From Symsagittifera roscoffensis (lineage: Eukaryota; Xenacoelomorpha; Acoela; Convolutidae), in assembly GCF_963678635.1 (NCBI RefSeq), contig NC_087062.1, positions 70,955,345 to 71,019,344 of the forward strand: DNA of 64,000 nt, written 5' to 3'. Position 1 is the first letter of the stretch. Each line of letters begins with the position of its first letter. This document shows positions 1-10,821 of this stretch, piece by piece. The notes below the pieces were generated by a model. That model saw nothing but the letters and a program-made list of their open reading frames with translations. It did not search any database and was not told the origin of the DNA. Both the position numbers and the translations under genes were made by a program.

Positions 1-50
1 TGAAGTGCTTTTCGCTCAATTTTACCTTTTCAATTTTTCTTCAATTATAA

Positions 51-3000
51 GTACATCAATGTTTTTATAGTTTTATAAAGGCAAACTACTGATTTTATGT
101 AGGTAAATCACCAATAAATTTTAAGTAAATCAGTTTTTTCTAAGTATATCGCCATTTGACTTGATATGATTAGTCAATTTTGATTTTTTTAACCAATTTT
201 GATTTTTTCACCAATTCAACCGTTTTTGTCAGAAAGTATTATTTGAAAGAAACACAGCATAGTTCCTACTAAAATTTTAAATGCCTATAATATGAACAAG
301 TTCTGAAAAATTTTATTTGCTTAGATTGGAGAAATTATATTTTTTCAAGGTTTTTTTTTCGTTAACTGCAATATAAAAACAAATTTAATCTTTTTGAGAT
401 AAATTAATGTGTTTGTGATTTTAAAAAAAAAATTTAAGCAACGGAAACTCTAAGCATAATTTGCAAGAAGTTCTATAATAGTGGAACTTTTGTAGGATAT
501 TTTTTTGGACGCACTAGTCAACCCCCTAAAAAGTCTTTCATGTATGTATTCAATAATTTCAATAAAGTCGACAAATTGCCAATTAGTTTAATTTGCATGG
601 ATTGAGAAAATAAATACTATGGAAAGGGCCAGTGTTGCTGCAAAAGATGGTCTCGGTAACCATGAGAAAATCATTTAAAAACATCACAGCATAGCATTAT
701 GGTTCAAACATTTGAAGGTAGCTAATAAGATATATGCTTTTGATTCAGAGCATTTTGAGGGTTTGATTACTCGGGGCTCAATTTCTGGTCCTACGTGGCA
801 CCGCCGGACGCACACACATCTATAGTAGCCTGACTGTCTGATTAATTTAAAACGAGACTACCTAAGTTGCTCGTTTTTATTTCAAAGCCGATTGTGAAAC
901 CCGAATTGCTCGTTTTATTCAAAGCCGATAGTGAAGCCTGGTGACTTATTCCGCAATGCAAAAAAAGTTCTAGATTGAATTGAGTCAAGCTTAGTAAGCC
1001 TAATATTTTTAATTACTTAATTTTTAAAACATTGAATTAACCGTTATCGACACCAATAACACTGAATGACAGTAATGAACTTTTAGTTTCTCCCTCGTCT
1101 TCTTTCTAATCCATTTTGCTATATTTTTGCAAAATTTGTTTGATCAAAACTTTTTCAAAGCACTAATATTTTTTCAATTGAAGTGCTTTTCGCTCAATTT
1201 TACTTTTTATTCAATTTTTTCAATAATTATAAATAAATCAATGTTCTTAGGAAAAACACTGATTTTATCTAAATAAATCACCAACAAATTTAAAAAAAAT
1301 CAATGTTCTTAGACAAATCACTGATTTTAGAAAATTTAATGAAAACTGACAAAAGCGACAAAGTGATAAGATGTGAGATGGATGCTTTTCACCCAGTGGG
1401 TGTATTCGACAAAATTCTTACTTATTTTGATATCATCACTTCGGACAAAAAAAACAAATACGTTTAACAAAACTCAAATTTTTCAAACTCTTATATAAAG
1501 GGCAAAATGCCCATTCAATTATCATAAAAATTATTTTTTGGTACGCATGCTATATTATGGAATTGCATGACAAGAAGTTTTAATGAATGCAAATTCTATA
1601 GCTAGTTTTTTTGGTCAACCCGAAAATTTATCATTAGCACTGTTGAACACAAAAAAACCTCTTTTTCGTCCCTTGACTATAACAAAATCAGTTTTTTTTC
1701 TGAATTAAACTTTTGCTGAAAAGTATAGTACATCAATGTTTTTACAGTTTTATAAAGGCAAACTACTGATTTTATCTAGATAAATCACCAATAAATTTTA
1801 AGTAAATCAGTTTTTTTTTCTGAGTATATTGCCATTTGACTTGATATGATTAGTCAATTTTGATTTTTTCTGATCAATTTTGATTTTTTCACCAATTCAA
1901 CCGTTTTTGTCAGAAAGTATTATTTGAAAGAAACACAGCATAGTTCCTACTAAAATTTTAAATGCCTATAATATGAACAAGTTCTGAAAAATTTTATTTG
2001 CTTATATTGGAGAAATTATATTTTTTCAAGGTTTTTTTTTCGTTAACTGCAATATAGAAACAAATTTAACCTTTTTGAGATAAATTAATGTGTTTGTGAT
2101 TAAAAAAAAATTTTAAACAACGGAAACTCTAAGCATAATTTGCAAGAAGTTCTATAATAGTGGAACTTTTGTAGGATATTTTTTTGGACGCACTAGTCAA
2201 CCCCCTAAAAAGTCTTTCATGTATGTATTCAATAATTTCAAAAAAGTCGACAAATTGCCAATTAGTTTCATTTGCATGGATTGAGTAAATAAATACTATG
2301 GAAAGGGCCAGTGATGCTGCAAAATATGGTCTCGGCAACCATGAGAAAAGCATTTAAAAACATCACAGCATAGCATTATGGTTCAAACATTTGAAGGTAG
2401 CTAATAAGATATATGCTTTTGATTCAGAGCATTTTGAGGGTTTGATTACTCGGGGCTCAATTTCTGGTCCTACGTGGCACCGCCGGACGCGCACACATCT
2501 ATAGTAGCCTGACTGTCTGGTTAATTTAAAACGAGACTACCTAAGTTGCTCGTTTTTATTTCAAAGCCGATAGTGAAACCTGAATTGCTCGTTTTATTCA
2601 AAGCCGATAGTGAAGCCGGGTGACTTATTCCGCAATGCAAAAAAGTCAAGCTTAGTAAGCCTAATATTTTTAATTACTTGATTTTTAAAACATTGAATTA
2701 ACAAACATCGACACCAATAACACTGAATGACAGTAACGAACTTTCAGTTTCTCCCTCGTCTTCCTTCCAATCCATTTTGCTATATTTTTGCAAAATTTGC
2801 TTAATCAAAACTTTTTCAAAGCACTAATATTTTTTCAATTGAAGTGCTTTTCGCTCAATTTTACTTTTTTTCAATTTTTTCAATAATTATAAATAAATCA
2901 ATGTTTTTAGGAAAAACACTGATTTTATCTAAATAAATCACCAACAAATTTTGAAAAAATCAATGCTCTTAGGATAATCACTGATATTAGAAAATTTAAT

Positions 3001-3387
3001 GAAAACTGACAAAAGCGACAAAGTGATAAGATTTGAGTTGGATGCTTTTCACCCAGTGGGTGTATTCGACAAAATTCTTAGTTATTTTGATATCATCACT
3101 TCGGACAAAAAAAACAAATACGTTTAACAAAACTCAAATTTTTCAAACTCTTATATAAAGTGCAAAATGCTCATTCAATTATCATAAAAATTATTTTTTG
3201 GTACGTATGCTATATTATGGAATTGCATGACAAGAAGTTTTAATGTATGCAAATTCTATAGCTAGTTTTTTTGGTCAACCCGAAAATTTATCATTAGCAC
3301 TGTTGAACACAAAAAAGCCTCCTTTTTGTCTCTTGACTATAACAAAATCAGTTTTTTTCTGAATTGAATTTTTGCTGAAAAGTATAG
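51..3387. repeat. Two tandem copies of a ~1.66-1.68 kb unit
   Basis: Copy 1 begins at 51 and copy 2 at 1728; the unit then ends at 3387, giving periods of 1677 and 1659 bp. Long stretches match closely, for example 480-960 against 2155-2630, with scattered substitutions and small indels. Each unit contains internal AT-rich sub-repeats built on an AAATCA core and one GC-richer patch (about 780-960). Bases 1-50 look like the end of a preceding copy, so the array probably continues to the left. No coding potential was recognised; the short ORFs here recur only because the unit recurs. Confidence 0.93.
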
Positions 3388-3754
3388 AAGTATGGTTAAA
3401 TTTTTTGCAAATTTTTTGTCAAGAAAACATTTTGCAACAATCTGTTTAAGCCAAAGGAAAAACTCAAGGAATTGTTCAATGTCGAGCAATTCAGATGCAA
3501 CTCGAAACAGTTTGAAAAATATCAAGTTTGTAACTAAGAGCAACATCGTAGTTGAAGACTACATTACTGGTGAACCCTCAATGTCAGTGCGACTTTGGAT
3601 CTGTAATTCAGTCACAAAAACCTCTTCATATATCCAGCGATTAGTTTCCAGAATCCGATTGTTCGTTTATGCTTGGTCATATAAAAAATGTCAACAAAAG
3701 AGCTGCATCGTAATATTTTTTTATATACCAACTTAAAATAGTGAAACCAAAAAA

Positions 3755-3847
3755 TTATCTCAACGAGACAAAATAAAGTGTTTTCTTCATCAGTGCAAAG
3801 CTTAATGGCTCAAAATCAAAATAATCAACCTGCACTAAAAGACAAGC
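3755..3847 (-). CDS. Possible 3' end of the tetraspanin gene (fragment beside the gap)
   Basis: Reading the minus strand out of the N gap, an open frame begins Ala-Cys-Leu-Leu and runs about 30 codons to TAA at 3755-3757. Tetraspanins often end TM4 with an Ala-Cys-Leu-like run followed by a short cytoplasmic tail, so this could be the last coding piece with the rest hidden in the gap. The match is short and could be chance. An acceptor-like TTTTAG also lies inside it, so the frame may instead be partly intronic. Confidence 0.22.
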   Translation of the reverse strand, partial: ACLLVQVDYFDFEPLSFALMKKTLYFVSLR

Positions 3848-4047
3848 NNNNNNNNNNNNNNNNNNNNNNNNNNNNNNNNNNNNNNNNNNNNNNNNNNNNN
3901 NNNNNNNNNNNNNNNNNNNNNNNNNNNNNNNNNNNNNNNNNNNNNNNNNNNNNNNNNNNNNNNNNNNNNNNNNNNNNNNNNNNNNNNNNNNNNNNNNNNN
4001 NNNNNNNNNNNNNNNNNNNNNNNNNNNNNNNNNNNNNNNNNNNNNNN
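3848..4047. other. Assembly gap (200 N)
   Basis: Exactly 200 N, a typical placeholder length, so the true size is unknown. It falls in the 3' part of the tetraspanin gene, where the exon for the cysteine-rich large extracellular loop and TM4 would be expected. Confidence 0.99.
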
Positions 4048-4056
4048 AATTTTTTG

Positions 4057-4118
4057 TCAACCCAAGCATATTATTAACAACATAAATAGTATTGTCCCTA
4101 CAGTATTGGCGTTTTGTT
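4057..4118 (-). CDS. Candidate last tetraspanin exon (alternative 3' end)
   Basis: After a TTTAG acceptor-like site the minus strand has 2 nt that complete the codon left open by exon 4 (G+AA), then a hydrophobic run including TILFMLLIICLG, then TGA at 4057-4059. Phase fits exon 4 exactly and the segment could serve as TM4. Against it: the CCG motif and other cysteines of a normal large loop would be absent, the acceptor has a weak pyrimidine tract, and the gap starts only 9 bases further on. It may be chance or an alternative 3' end. Confidence 0.3.
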
Positions 4119-4182
4119 CTAAACATTTGTGTAGGTTATTAGCGAGCTTTTTTGTTTTGCGTATTATAAAAAAAATGTATAC

Positions 4183-4279
4183 CTTGTTTTGTATAAAGTC
4201 CCCAACTTTCTTTTGTTGGTTTGTCCTCAAAGTAAGCCCTCAAATTGTTGTCCAAAACCATCGACATCACCTCGGAAGA
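4183..4279 (-). CDS. Tetraspanin exon 4 (start of large extracellular loop)
   Basis: A 97-nt exon bounded by a strong pyrimidine-rich acceptor (T-rich tract then GTTTCAG) and a donor AAG|GTATAC. It encodes 32 codons plus one base, with MSMVLDNNLRAYFEDKP and ESWGLYTKQ. The amphipathic helix with Asn-Asn-Leu-x-x-Tyr followed by a Trp is what helix A of the tetraspanin large extracellular loop looks like. Joined to exon 3 (phase 0) it continues directly from TM3. The CCG motif expected shortly after the Trp is not in this exon and is presumably downstream, in or beyond the 200-N gap. Confidence 0.78.
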
Positions 4280-5074
4280 CTGAAACAAAAAAAAACCCTC
4301 TCTCAAGACATCCTTTTTTGAATGTTTTTTAACTCGTAATGTTGGCGCGTAGTACTGAAACATTTTATACCAACAGCACTGAACGGTCCTGCACAATTTT
4401 TTTTCTGAAAAAAGCAAAAACAGCTGTCACGGCTTGTCTTGAAATTTTCTCACCAATTTCGAAATAGTGTTTTTGAAAATCAATCTTCATTACGACTGTT
4501 AAAATTTTAGTATGACTTTTTTGTTTTAAAACGGTTTAGTTGTTTTTTAGTGGTTTCTTATTTTGCGTGATAGCATAAACAACCCAACTCTAAACCTCTC
4601 CCCTGAACCTCTCCCCTGAAATTTGGCCCCTCACCAGCCAAGAACATTGCCAAGAAAAATTGGTTCATTTATGGTCAGAAGAAAATCTTGACTCGGTGAC
4701 TGCTCATGAAAGAATGATTTTGGGGCAAAAGTGGAAGGTGATAGAAATTGGCAAAATGAATGCCCAAAGAATTCGCCCTTTGACATTATTTTACTCTATT
4801 ATCCGACCAGCCTCAAAAAGTTTGTAGTAGCGCCATTGACTTGGCGTTAATATAAAAAAATTACTATTTCTTGAGGATTTGAAAAATTCAAAAAAGGCAA
4901 AATTTCAGGCTTTCTTAAAAACCCAGATCAATTTTTTCTTGCTGATTTGTTGTCCTAAAAACCGTTTTAGACAAACTCGAACGAGGAAACTATTTAATTA
5001 CTTCTGTTGAGTTAACAATTTTCATATCAGATTTTTGATCTGTCTGCTATGTTACATACTGTTAACTGGCTTAC

Positions 5075-5149
5075 TCTATTATAGTCGTTGTTGAGGTAAA
5101 AGAGAGCTCCTGCTTCCACGGCGAAAAGAACAACCAAAACAGCCGAGTA
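5075..5149 (-). CDS. Tetraspanin exon 3 (TM3)
   Basis: A 75-nt, phase 0-0 exon with acceptor CTATTTTCAG and donor AGA|GTAAGC. It encodes 25 residues including YSAVLVVLFAVEAGALFYL, a transmembrane helix with the Glu that is conserved in TM3 of tetraspanins, followed by Asn-Asn-Asp-Tyr-Asn-Arg at the membrane exit. From memory, a 75-nt TM3 exon with these phases is common in animal tetraspanin genes. Intron 2, between this exon and exon 2, is 3550 nt; intron 3, down to exon 4, is 795 nt and shows nothing recognisable. Confidence 0.85.
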
Positions 5150-5413
5150 CTGAAAATAGATCAATTTTAGACATCACGACTGAGTAGAAATCAATTTAAC
5201 TGCCCTTCTACGGAAGCATGCAATAAATATTTTCCCTAAAGCGGACGATCAATTGATAAACATCGAAGAATTGAGTGCTGTCCTCTAATCGACATCTTTT
5301 TTGACTGATGAACGCTAATTTTTTTGAAAAAATGCTTTTGGCGCCAAAACTCGCACTTGATTTTTATTAGAGGAAAATGGTCGATTATAATAAATTTTCA
5401 AAATACAACCAAA

Positions 5414-5677
5414 TCATTCCGTTTTGATTGTTTCAAATAATTTATCAAGATAGATGTTTTCGCCTAAAAACTTGTTCGTTTCCAATTGTGTGGCGTTTTT
5501 TGTGTTAATCGGGTCATTAAATATTGTCGTGTAATTTATGATAGACAGAGAGGGATAGTAATTCCTAAAAAACTCTCTCTTTGTACTGCCAAAATGCATT
5601 AGATAGTATCCATTTTCAACTTTCTCTTGTAAATTTTTTATTCTACCTTTAGCTCGGTTAACTGTGTCTCTAGACAC
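5414..5677 (-). pseudogene. ORF resembling the C-terminal part of a sulfotransferase
   Basis: An 87-codon minus-strand frame ends in TGA at 5414-5416; upstream it is closed by TAG near 5690 and has no ATG at its beginning, so it is a fragment or an exon. The order of features recalls Golgi sulfotransferases such as the heparan-sulfate 3-O family: Gly-Tyr-Tyr then an aromatic-rich helix, FRNYYPSLSIINYTTIF, a DP turn, and NKFLGENIYLDKLF near the end. This is pattern recognition only; no catalytic PAPS-binding part is present. It lies inside intron 2 of the tetraspanin gene on the same strand, which suggests a relic or a nested retrocopy. Confidence 0.28.
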
Positions 5678-5950
5678 AAGATCCGTGTGACACTATTGAA
5701 ACGACGTAGCTGGACGAAGCTTTAGCTTAAATTTTGTTGTACCGACCATTTAAATTTTTCGTTTCTGGAGAAAAATGAGCTGATGGCGTCTTGAACACGT
5801 CTTGTAACATGTTTCCCAAAAATTTTGATTTAAAATACGACCCACATCCAGTTTTCAGCGTGAATAACTGTTTATATTATGATTTTAAGACCAATCATAC
5901 TTTTTACTTGAGACAACATCTATTTTAATTAATTATTAATCGTAACAAAA

Positions 5951-5953
5951 CTC

Positions 5954-5998
<45 letters not shown>
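5951..5998. repeat. (CT)n microsatellite
   Basis: About 24 CT units with a single interruption (G at 5961), in intron 2 of the tetraspanin gene. Confidence 0.97.
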
Positions 5999-6001
<3 letters not shown>

Positions 6002-6941
6002 AAAACAAATAATAATCATTATAATACATTTTATGCGATTTTAATCTATTATTAATCCATCTATTTTCTATACAGTTAAAACCGATTATATTTGACTGTT
6101 TTTATCCCAGTTTCTAATTTATTTGCTATGCACAAAAAAATCCATTTCAATTGATTTTAACCGAATGTTTTTCACCTACCGCAGGACTCGTTCAACTAAG
6201 TTGAAGAATCTTATGGCATAAGTCTGGAATTAAAGTTGTAAAAGTCTGGAAAGTCTGTGGCCAGACTCTTGCGACCCATGTCCAGACTTTCGCGGCCGAA
6301 TTTTGGAATATATATGCTCGGGTGGTTTTCTTAATCAGACGAATTTTATAAAACTTTGCTCAATCGCGGATCAATCTCTTCAGCCGGGTGCATACACCGC
6401 TATTTCAACTTGCTATGAGTATGTATAAGAGCTAGTTTTATACTTTACACATTGCGAAGTATCTCGCTCTACCAAATCGTTTCACATTGAATTGATGCAG
6501 CTAATTGGTTTTACTAATTCCATGAAACGACTCAAATTTTAACAATTTTAATTTGATACTATCAGCCGAATATTCTTAGTGTTGCCAATATTTTTTTTAC
6601 CAAAAGTTATTCGAGATCAATTAAAGAGCAGTCAGAACATTCAAGGCTTTGCCCTGATACGAGCAGTCTTTTATGTCTTTCGTAGACGTTTATTTATGCT
6701 GAAAATGGGAAAATGGTTTTAATTTTAATACTTTTTAAATCAATTCGAACTTATAGCGTTCTTGTTTTTTCATTTCTTCTTGATTAGATTTAAATCATGA
6801 GGCGCAACATTTTTAGTTGTTTAGCTACCAATATATCAGCACATTGTTTAAGTTCCATGATTTATTTAGAAAAGAGATTTTTTGAACTACTGCGGGAATC
6901 TTTCAGCTAATATGAATCTTTATGGAATTGTTTTGTCGTGA

Positions 6942-7325
6942 CAGGGGCGGATTTAGAATACTCTCGAGGGGGCGCATTATCAAAACAATTTTCTACATTT
7001 CTCAACCTTTTTATGCAGACCAAATTTTTTTCTGAGCTCTTACCAATCACTAACAAAAACCTATTATGACAAAATTGTCTGCGCCGCAAGCAAAATTTTG
7101 AAAAAAAACAGGACAAAAAGGCATTTTAGACACTTTTTGGAAAATGAAGACCAAAAAATTGCGTATTTTTGGCGCGCTTGCTTCCCCTTCAAAAATAGTA
7201 AAAATTGGCGCCGAAGGCGCCCATTGAAAAAAGTTAGTGTCCGTGAGCCAAAAATTAAAACCTCAAATTAGTAAAAAAAAAGGGATGTCCAACCCCCCCC
7301 CCCCCCTCCCCCAAATCCGCTGGTG
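6942..7325. mobile_element. MITE-like element with CAGGGGCGGATTTAG end
   Basis: Starts CAGGGGCGGATTTAG and ends CCAAATCCGCTGGTG, which are imperfect inverted termini about 384 bp apart. The interior has a C run near the right end and a GGCGCCGAAGGCGCC palindrome-like core. Related sequences occur at 51524-51792 and 55981-56310, so this is an interspersed family. The CAGNGG termini recall non-autonomous hAT elements, but a clean 8-bp target duplication was not found. It has no coding capacity. Confidence 0.6.
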
Positions 7326-7938
7326 TTTTGTGGTAGAATTTTTTTAATATGAGGTTTCTAAAACAAATTTTAAACGATGATGCTCGCTAGCCTGGGCAAC
7401 TTAGGAAATTGAGATTGGAAAGCAATAAATTTCTATAACAATTGAATTCCACGCGATTTCTCAGTGCGAGTATGCACTCAAGCTGAGGGGGAGCGGCTTT
7501 AAATAAAATCAACACAACTTTAGCTCCAAAGTTAGTGCTTGCTGTTTGTCGTTCCGTTTATTTGTTTTTTAATAATGATTAGTTACTCGAAATATCGTTT
7601 ATTTGAATCGATTGTTTTTTTAGCGTTTCGAGTTTGGTTGCTATTTTTTCATAGCCCCAAAAAATGCTTATAGTTGATATTGAGTTTCCATTAAAAGGGT
7701 TTCTCGTGGCGATACTGTCAATGATCAGAAAATACGCTGGTCTAGCTAACTCCAAATTAAAAATACATATATATATATATTGGATTTTTATGCTATTTGG
7801 ATTTGTTTTACAGCTTTGCAAGCAAAATACCCGATGAAAATTAAATGAAAGCAAAATAGCTTTAGGTTTAAAGTAAACGCTTGCTGTTTGTCTTCTAATG
7901 TTTCTGTTTATTTGATGACTAATCTTTAAATTTTGAGG

Positions 7939-8436
7939 TCCGCTAATTTTCCGATAGCTAATTTTTTTTATAATGCCGCTACAAACTTTTCGACCAGGAC
8001 GCGACTAATTTTTCAGCCATGAAAGGACTAAATTTTCGACAGCCGTAACTAATTTTTCAAACATGCCGCGACTAAGTTTTCGACCGCCGCAACTAAGTTT
8101 TCGACCGTGCCAAGAAAGTTTTCGACTAGGCCGGGAATAACTTTTTGACCACCGCGACCAATTTTTCGACAACCGCGAACACTTTTATGTCTGCCGCGAC
8201 TAATTTTTCAAGCATACCGCGACTAATTTTTCAACCATGCCGCGACTAATTTTTCGACTGCCGCGACTAATTTTTCGACTGCCGCGACTTTTTTTCCGAC
8301 CATGCTGCGATTAATTTTCCGACTTCCGTAAATTTTTTTTGACCATGCGGCGACGTATTTTTCGACCATCGCGACCGCAATACGCTATTTCCAGACTCAG
8401 TGCGCAACTAATTTTCGACCGTCGCGACCAAGATAC
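7939..8436. repeat. Degenerate minisatellite, unit like GCCGCGACTAATTTTTCGAC
   Basis: About twenty imperfect copies of a 20-29 bp unit. Copies alternate GACCATGCCGCGACTAATTTTTC and GACTGCCGCGACTAATTTTTC; the cleanest are at 8210-8290 and the edges decay. It lies in tetraspanin intron 2, between exons 2 and 3. Confidence 0.85.
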
Positions 8437-8699
8437 GGTATCAGAATTTGTCCGCGTCTGAAAACCCTGTGCAGCCAACGGATTTTTTGTCCGGGAGTTA
8501 AGATTTCCGCAACCGACCCAGAACATAAAAAACGCTTTTTCTTGTCTAAATTCCGTTATTTTCTGGTCGTCTAATTTGCTTGTCGTTTAAGTTCCTAAAC
8601 CCCATTTGCGACTCAGGTTGGAAAAAAGATAGTTCATACTATAACACAAGCTTTGCTAGTGTAAAAATGAAAATTGATTTAATATGAGTGAACACATAC

Positions 8700-8906
8700 C
8701 GAATAGAATACATGTGGACTGTCGTTGCAAGATCCGAAACATCCTAATCCCCCCAGAAGTGATAGAAGGAGACCCGACAGGAAGAGGAGCACACTGGTCC
8801 TGTAGGAGATGGAGGAGAAGTTATTGGGGAAGAAATCTACTTCCCGCAGCTGCTCCCAACCTCCGAGCGAGTAGACGGTTGATGCAATCACTACAAGGCC
8901 ACATGC
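8700..8906 (-). CDS. Tetraspanin exon 2 (end of TM1, small loop, TM2)
   Basis: A 207-nt exon, phase 0-0, acceptor CATTTCAG, donor TCG|GTATGT, encoding 69 residues. It opens with ACGLVVIASTVYSLGG (rest of TM1, with the conserved Cys-Gly), continues through a short extracellular loop, and has TM2 in LFLSGLLLSLLGGLGCFGSC, which carries the GxLGCxG signature typical of tetraspanin TM2. It joins in frame to exon 1 at 30039 (Leu-Trp | Ala-Cys-Gly) and to exon 3 at 5149. The 5' intron contains the giant retrotransposon. No frameshift or stop is visible. Confidence 0.85.
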
Positions 8907-9191
8907 CTGAAATGAGCACGATTTCCTCAGATTAGTTAAAAGTTTATGACACACCGCCATTGTTCGAACTTAAAATTCGTTTTAAGTTCGAACATCAAAT
9001 GAGCATTATTTTCTGAAAATGCTCTTCGTTCAGATTCGTAGATTATGACAAAAATAATTTCAAAAATGTTTTGCATTGAATGTATTTGAACAATAGTCGT
9101 TTCCCATTAAAGTCCCACCGGCTAGTTTACAAGGTTAACTAACTTTCCACGCAGGATAAAAAATCTAAGGATAAAAAAAGAAGCAAAAATG

Positions 9192-9600
9192 TGGAATCTG
9201 ATCTAAACTACATTTTATTATTGGATAAATTAGATATTTTACCACTGTAAAATATTTAATATTAACCAATCATAATCCATCCAACTAACAACCCACTTAT
9301 TTGTAAGTGCTGAAATTACCTGTAATTTCAGCACCAGAGAGATTTGAATTTAACTTAGAAATTAGTTGCCTCTCCAAGAGAAATTCAGCCGCCGCAATAA
9401 GCCAGTATACTCTAGATCTATTGAGCCTAGCAGAGACTAGTTAAACACCCTGAGACTAGTAGATATAAGAGTAAGAGTAGGATCGGTATTAGACTAAGAA
9501 GTTGCACGAATCTATCCGGCCGAAAATAAGATAGCGTGACGAGCAGACGGTGTACCCTATCCGAAATTACTCTATGAGTTAACCTCAAGGACCTAACCCA
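9192..9600 (+). repeat. 5' LTR of the giant element
   Basis: 409 bp, begins TGGAA and ends CCCA. It matches 28517-28925 with 9 substitutions and no indels by eye (about 2.2 percent). A TATA-like GATATAAG occurs near 9459. A short perfect inverted repeat around a GTGCTGAAATTA..TAATTTCAGCAC segment (9307-9333) could form a hairpin in the LTR transcript. Confidence 0.97.
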
Positions 9601-9602
9601 TC

Positions 9603-9620
9603 TGGTGCGACCATAAGTCT
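9603..9620 (+). promoter_or_regulatory. Primer binding site of the giant element
   Basis: TGGTGCGACCATAAGTCT begins two bases after the 5' LTR. TGG matches the complement of the universal CCA tRNA tail, so a tRNA ending GGTCGCACCA would prime minus-strand synthesis; I cannot assign the tRNA. No convincing polypurine tract precedes the 3' LTR (only GGATGGG at 28511-28516). Confidence 0.65.
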
Positions 9621-10821
9621 CGAATAAGACCTTAATAGCTTAGAATTAACCAAATATAGATTAGAAAATAGACAAAACCTTTTCAAAATGTTATATGATA
9701 ATAACTTAATTGAAATGTCTCTACGACTCAATAGATCAGAGCCGTTATTCCGCATAATACTAGAACTACCCGGTATTGGAAAAAGACCTCGGACGAGAGA
9801 CGACATACGACTACATAGAAACTTACTATTTAGTTTCATGGTTGTACGGCAAAAGCCAACACAAACTTTTATATTTAGAATCTTATTAGCAATGAATTTA
9901 GATTTTCATTTGCAAACATAAAATTTTGAAGTAAACCTTCATGATTATTTCAGGTGCTAAATAAATTACTAATGTACCATAACGATTGATAAAAAGATCT
10001 CCAGTCGTTTTCTCAACTTCTGCAGTATTATATAAATCATATTTATTTGAAAAATATTTATTGAAAATAAAAATAAAAATTAGTAGCATGACAATAAATT
10101 GTTAGTATATATAAATCATCCTGTTGTTCTAGCTTCATCACCTAAACATAACAGCAATCATAAGGTAACTAAAATCAAAAAAACTAAAACTTTATATCAA
10201 ATAAATTTAAACCATTTTAAACTTCAATTTACTTAATTTTAAACCAGATCATCAAGGCTTATCCTTGGATCTTAATAAAATTTCTATCTCATTAATTTTT
10301 AATTCTGATCATCAAGGCTTATCCTTGGATCAAAAAGAACACTTTTGTTCTCCCCCACCCACTTATCAAGTGTCTAACGACCTCAAACGTCGATTCACTA
10401 CCCAACCTTTTCAAAAGACCCAGGACTAATGGAAATTTTTAATAACACTAACCATTCAAGTTAGGCTAAACAGTGAAGAACTTCGGTTATTCATCCTTAA
10501 CTTGAACCCTACTCTTACCAGACCCAGGATAGATCTTAGACTTAGTAAGTTTAAAATAGTATCTAACGAACTACTTGCGTTCTAATTATACCTGAACCTT
10601 GTGGATCGATTTACTATTCTCCAACTCTTGAACACAATCACTACCCCTAAGTAAGATTAAGTAAGTTAACACCTTAACTTTGACTAGCCACGAGAAAAAA
10701 AATGATTCTCCGGAATCGATATACTTTTCTCTCCAACCCTGAACAAAAAGACCTTGGTTAAAATTAAATTAAAGGAAATTAAAATCACTAATAACTTCTT
10801 GCATCCCTCATCCTAAACCTT
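9621..10821 (+). other. 5' leader of the giant element
   Basis: About 1.2 kb between PBS and the first clear ORF. It has ordinary base composition, unlike the A-rich coding part. A 77-codon frame at 9688-9921 begins with ATG but shows no recognisable domain. The repeated hairpin at 10247-10331 is listed separately. Confidence 0.6.
10247..10331 (+). repeat. Duplicated 25-nt hairpin in the leader
   Basis: An identical 25-base segment occurs at 10247-10271 and 10307-10331, 60 bases apart. Each copy starts and ends GATC and contains AAGG pairing with CCTT, so each can fold into a bulged stem-loop. Its position ahead of gag is where packaging or dimerisation signals of LTR elements lie; that role is inference. 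Confidence 0.7.

Noticed and set aside
7579-7854. 91-codon minus-strand ORF as another tetraspanin exon
   Set aside because: Exons 2 and 3 already join in phase with continuous homology, leaving no missing piece for it; it contains an AT microsatellite.
5951-8436. CRISPR-like array
   Set aside because: Repeats are adjacent and degenerate without unique spacers of even length; the host is a eukaryote.
8684-8935. 83-codon plus-strand ORF
   Set aside because: It is antisense to tetraspanin exon 2, which has splice sites and family motifs.
9688-9921. 77-codon ORF in the giant element leader as a gene
   Set aside because: No domain and no A-rich coding bias; an opposing frame of similar length exists, so chance is likely.
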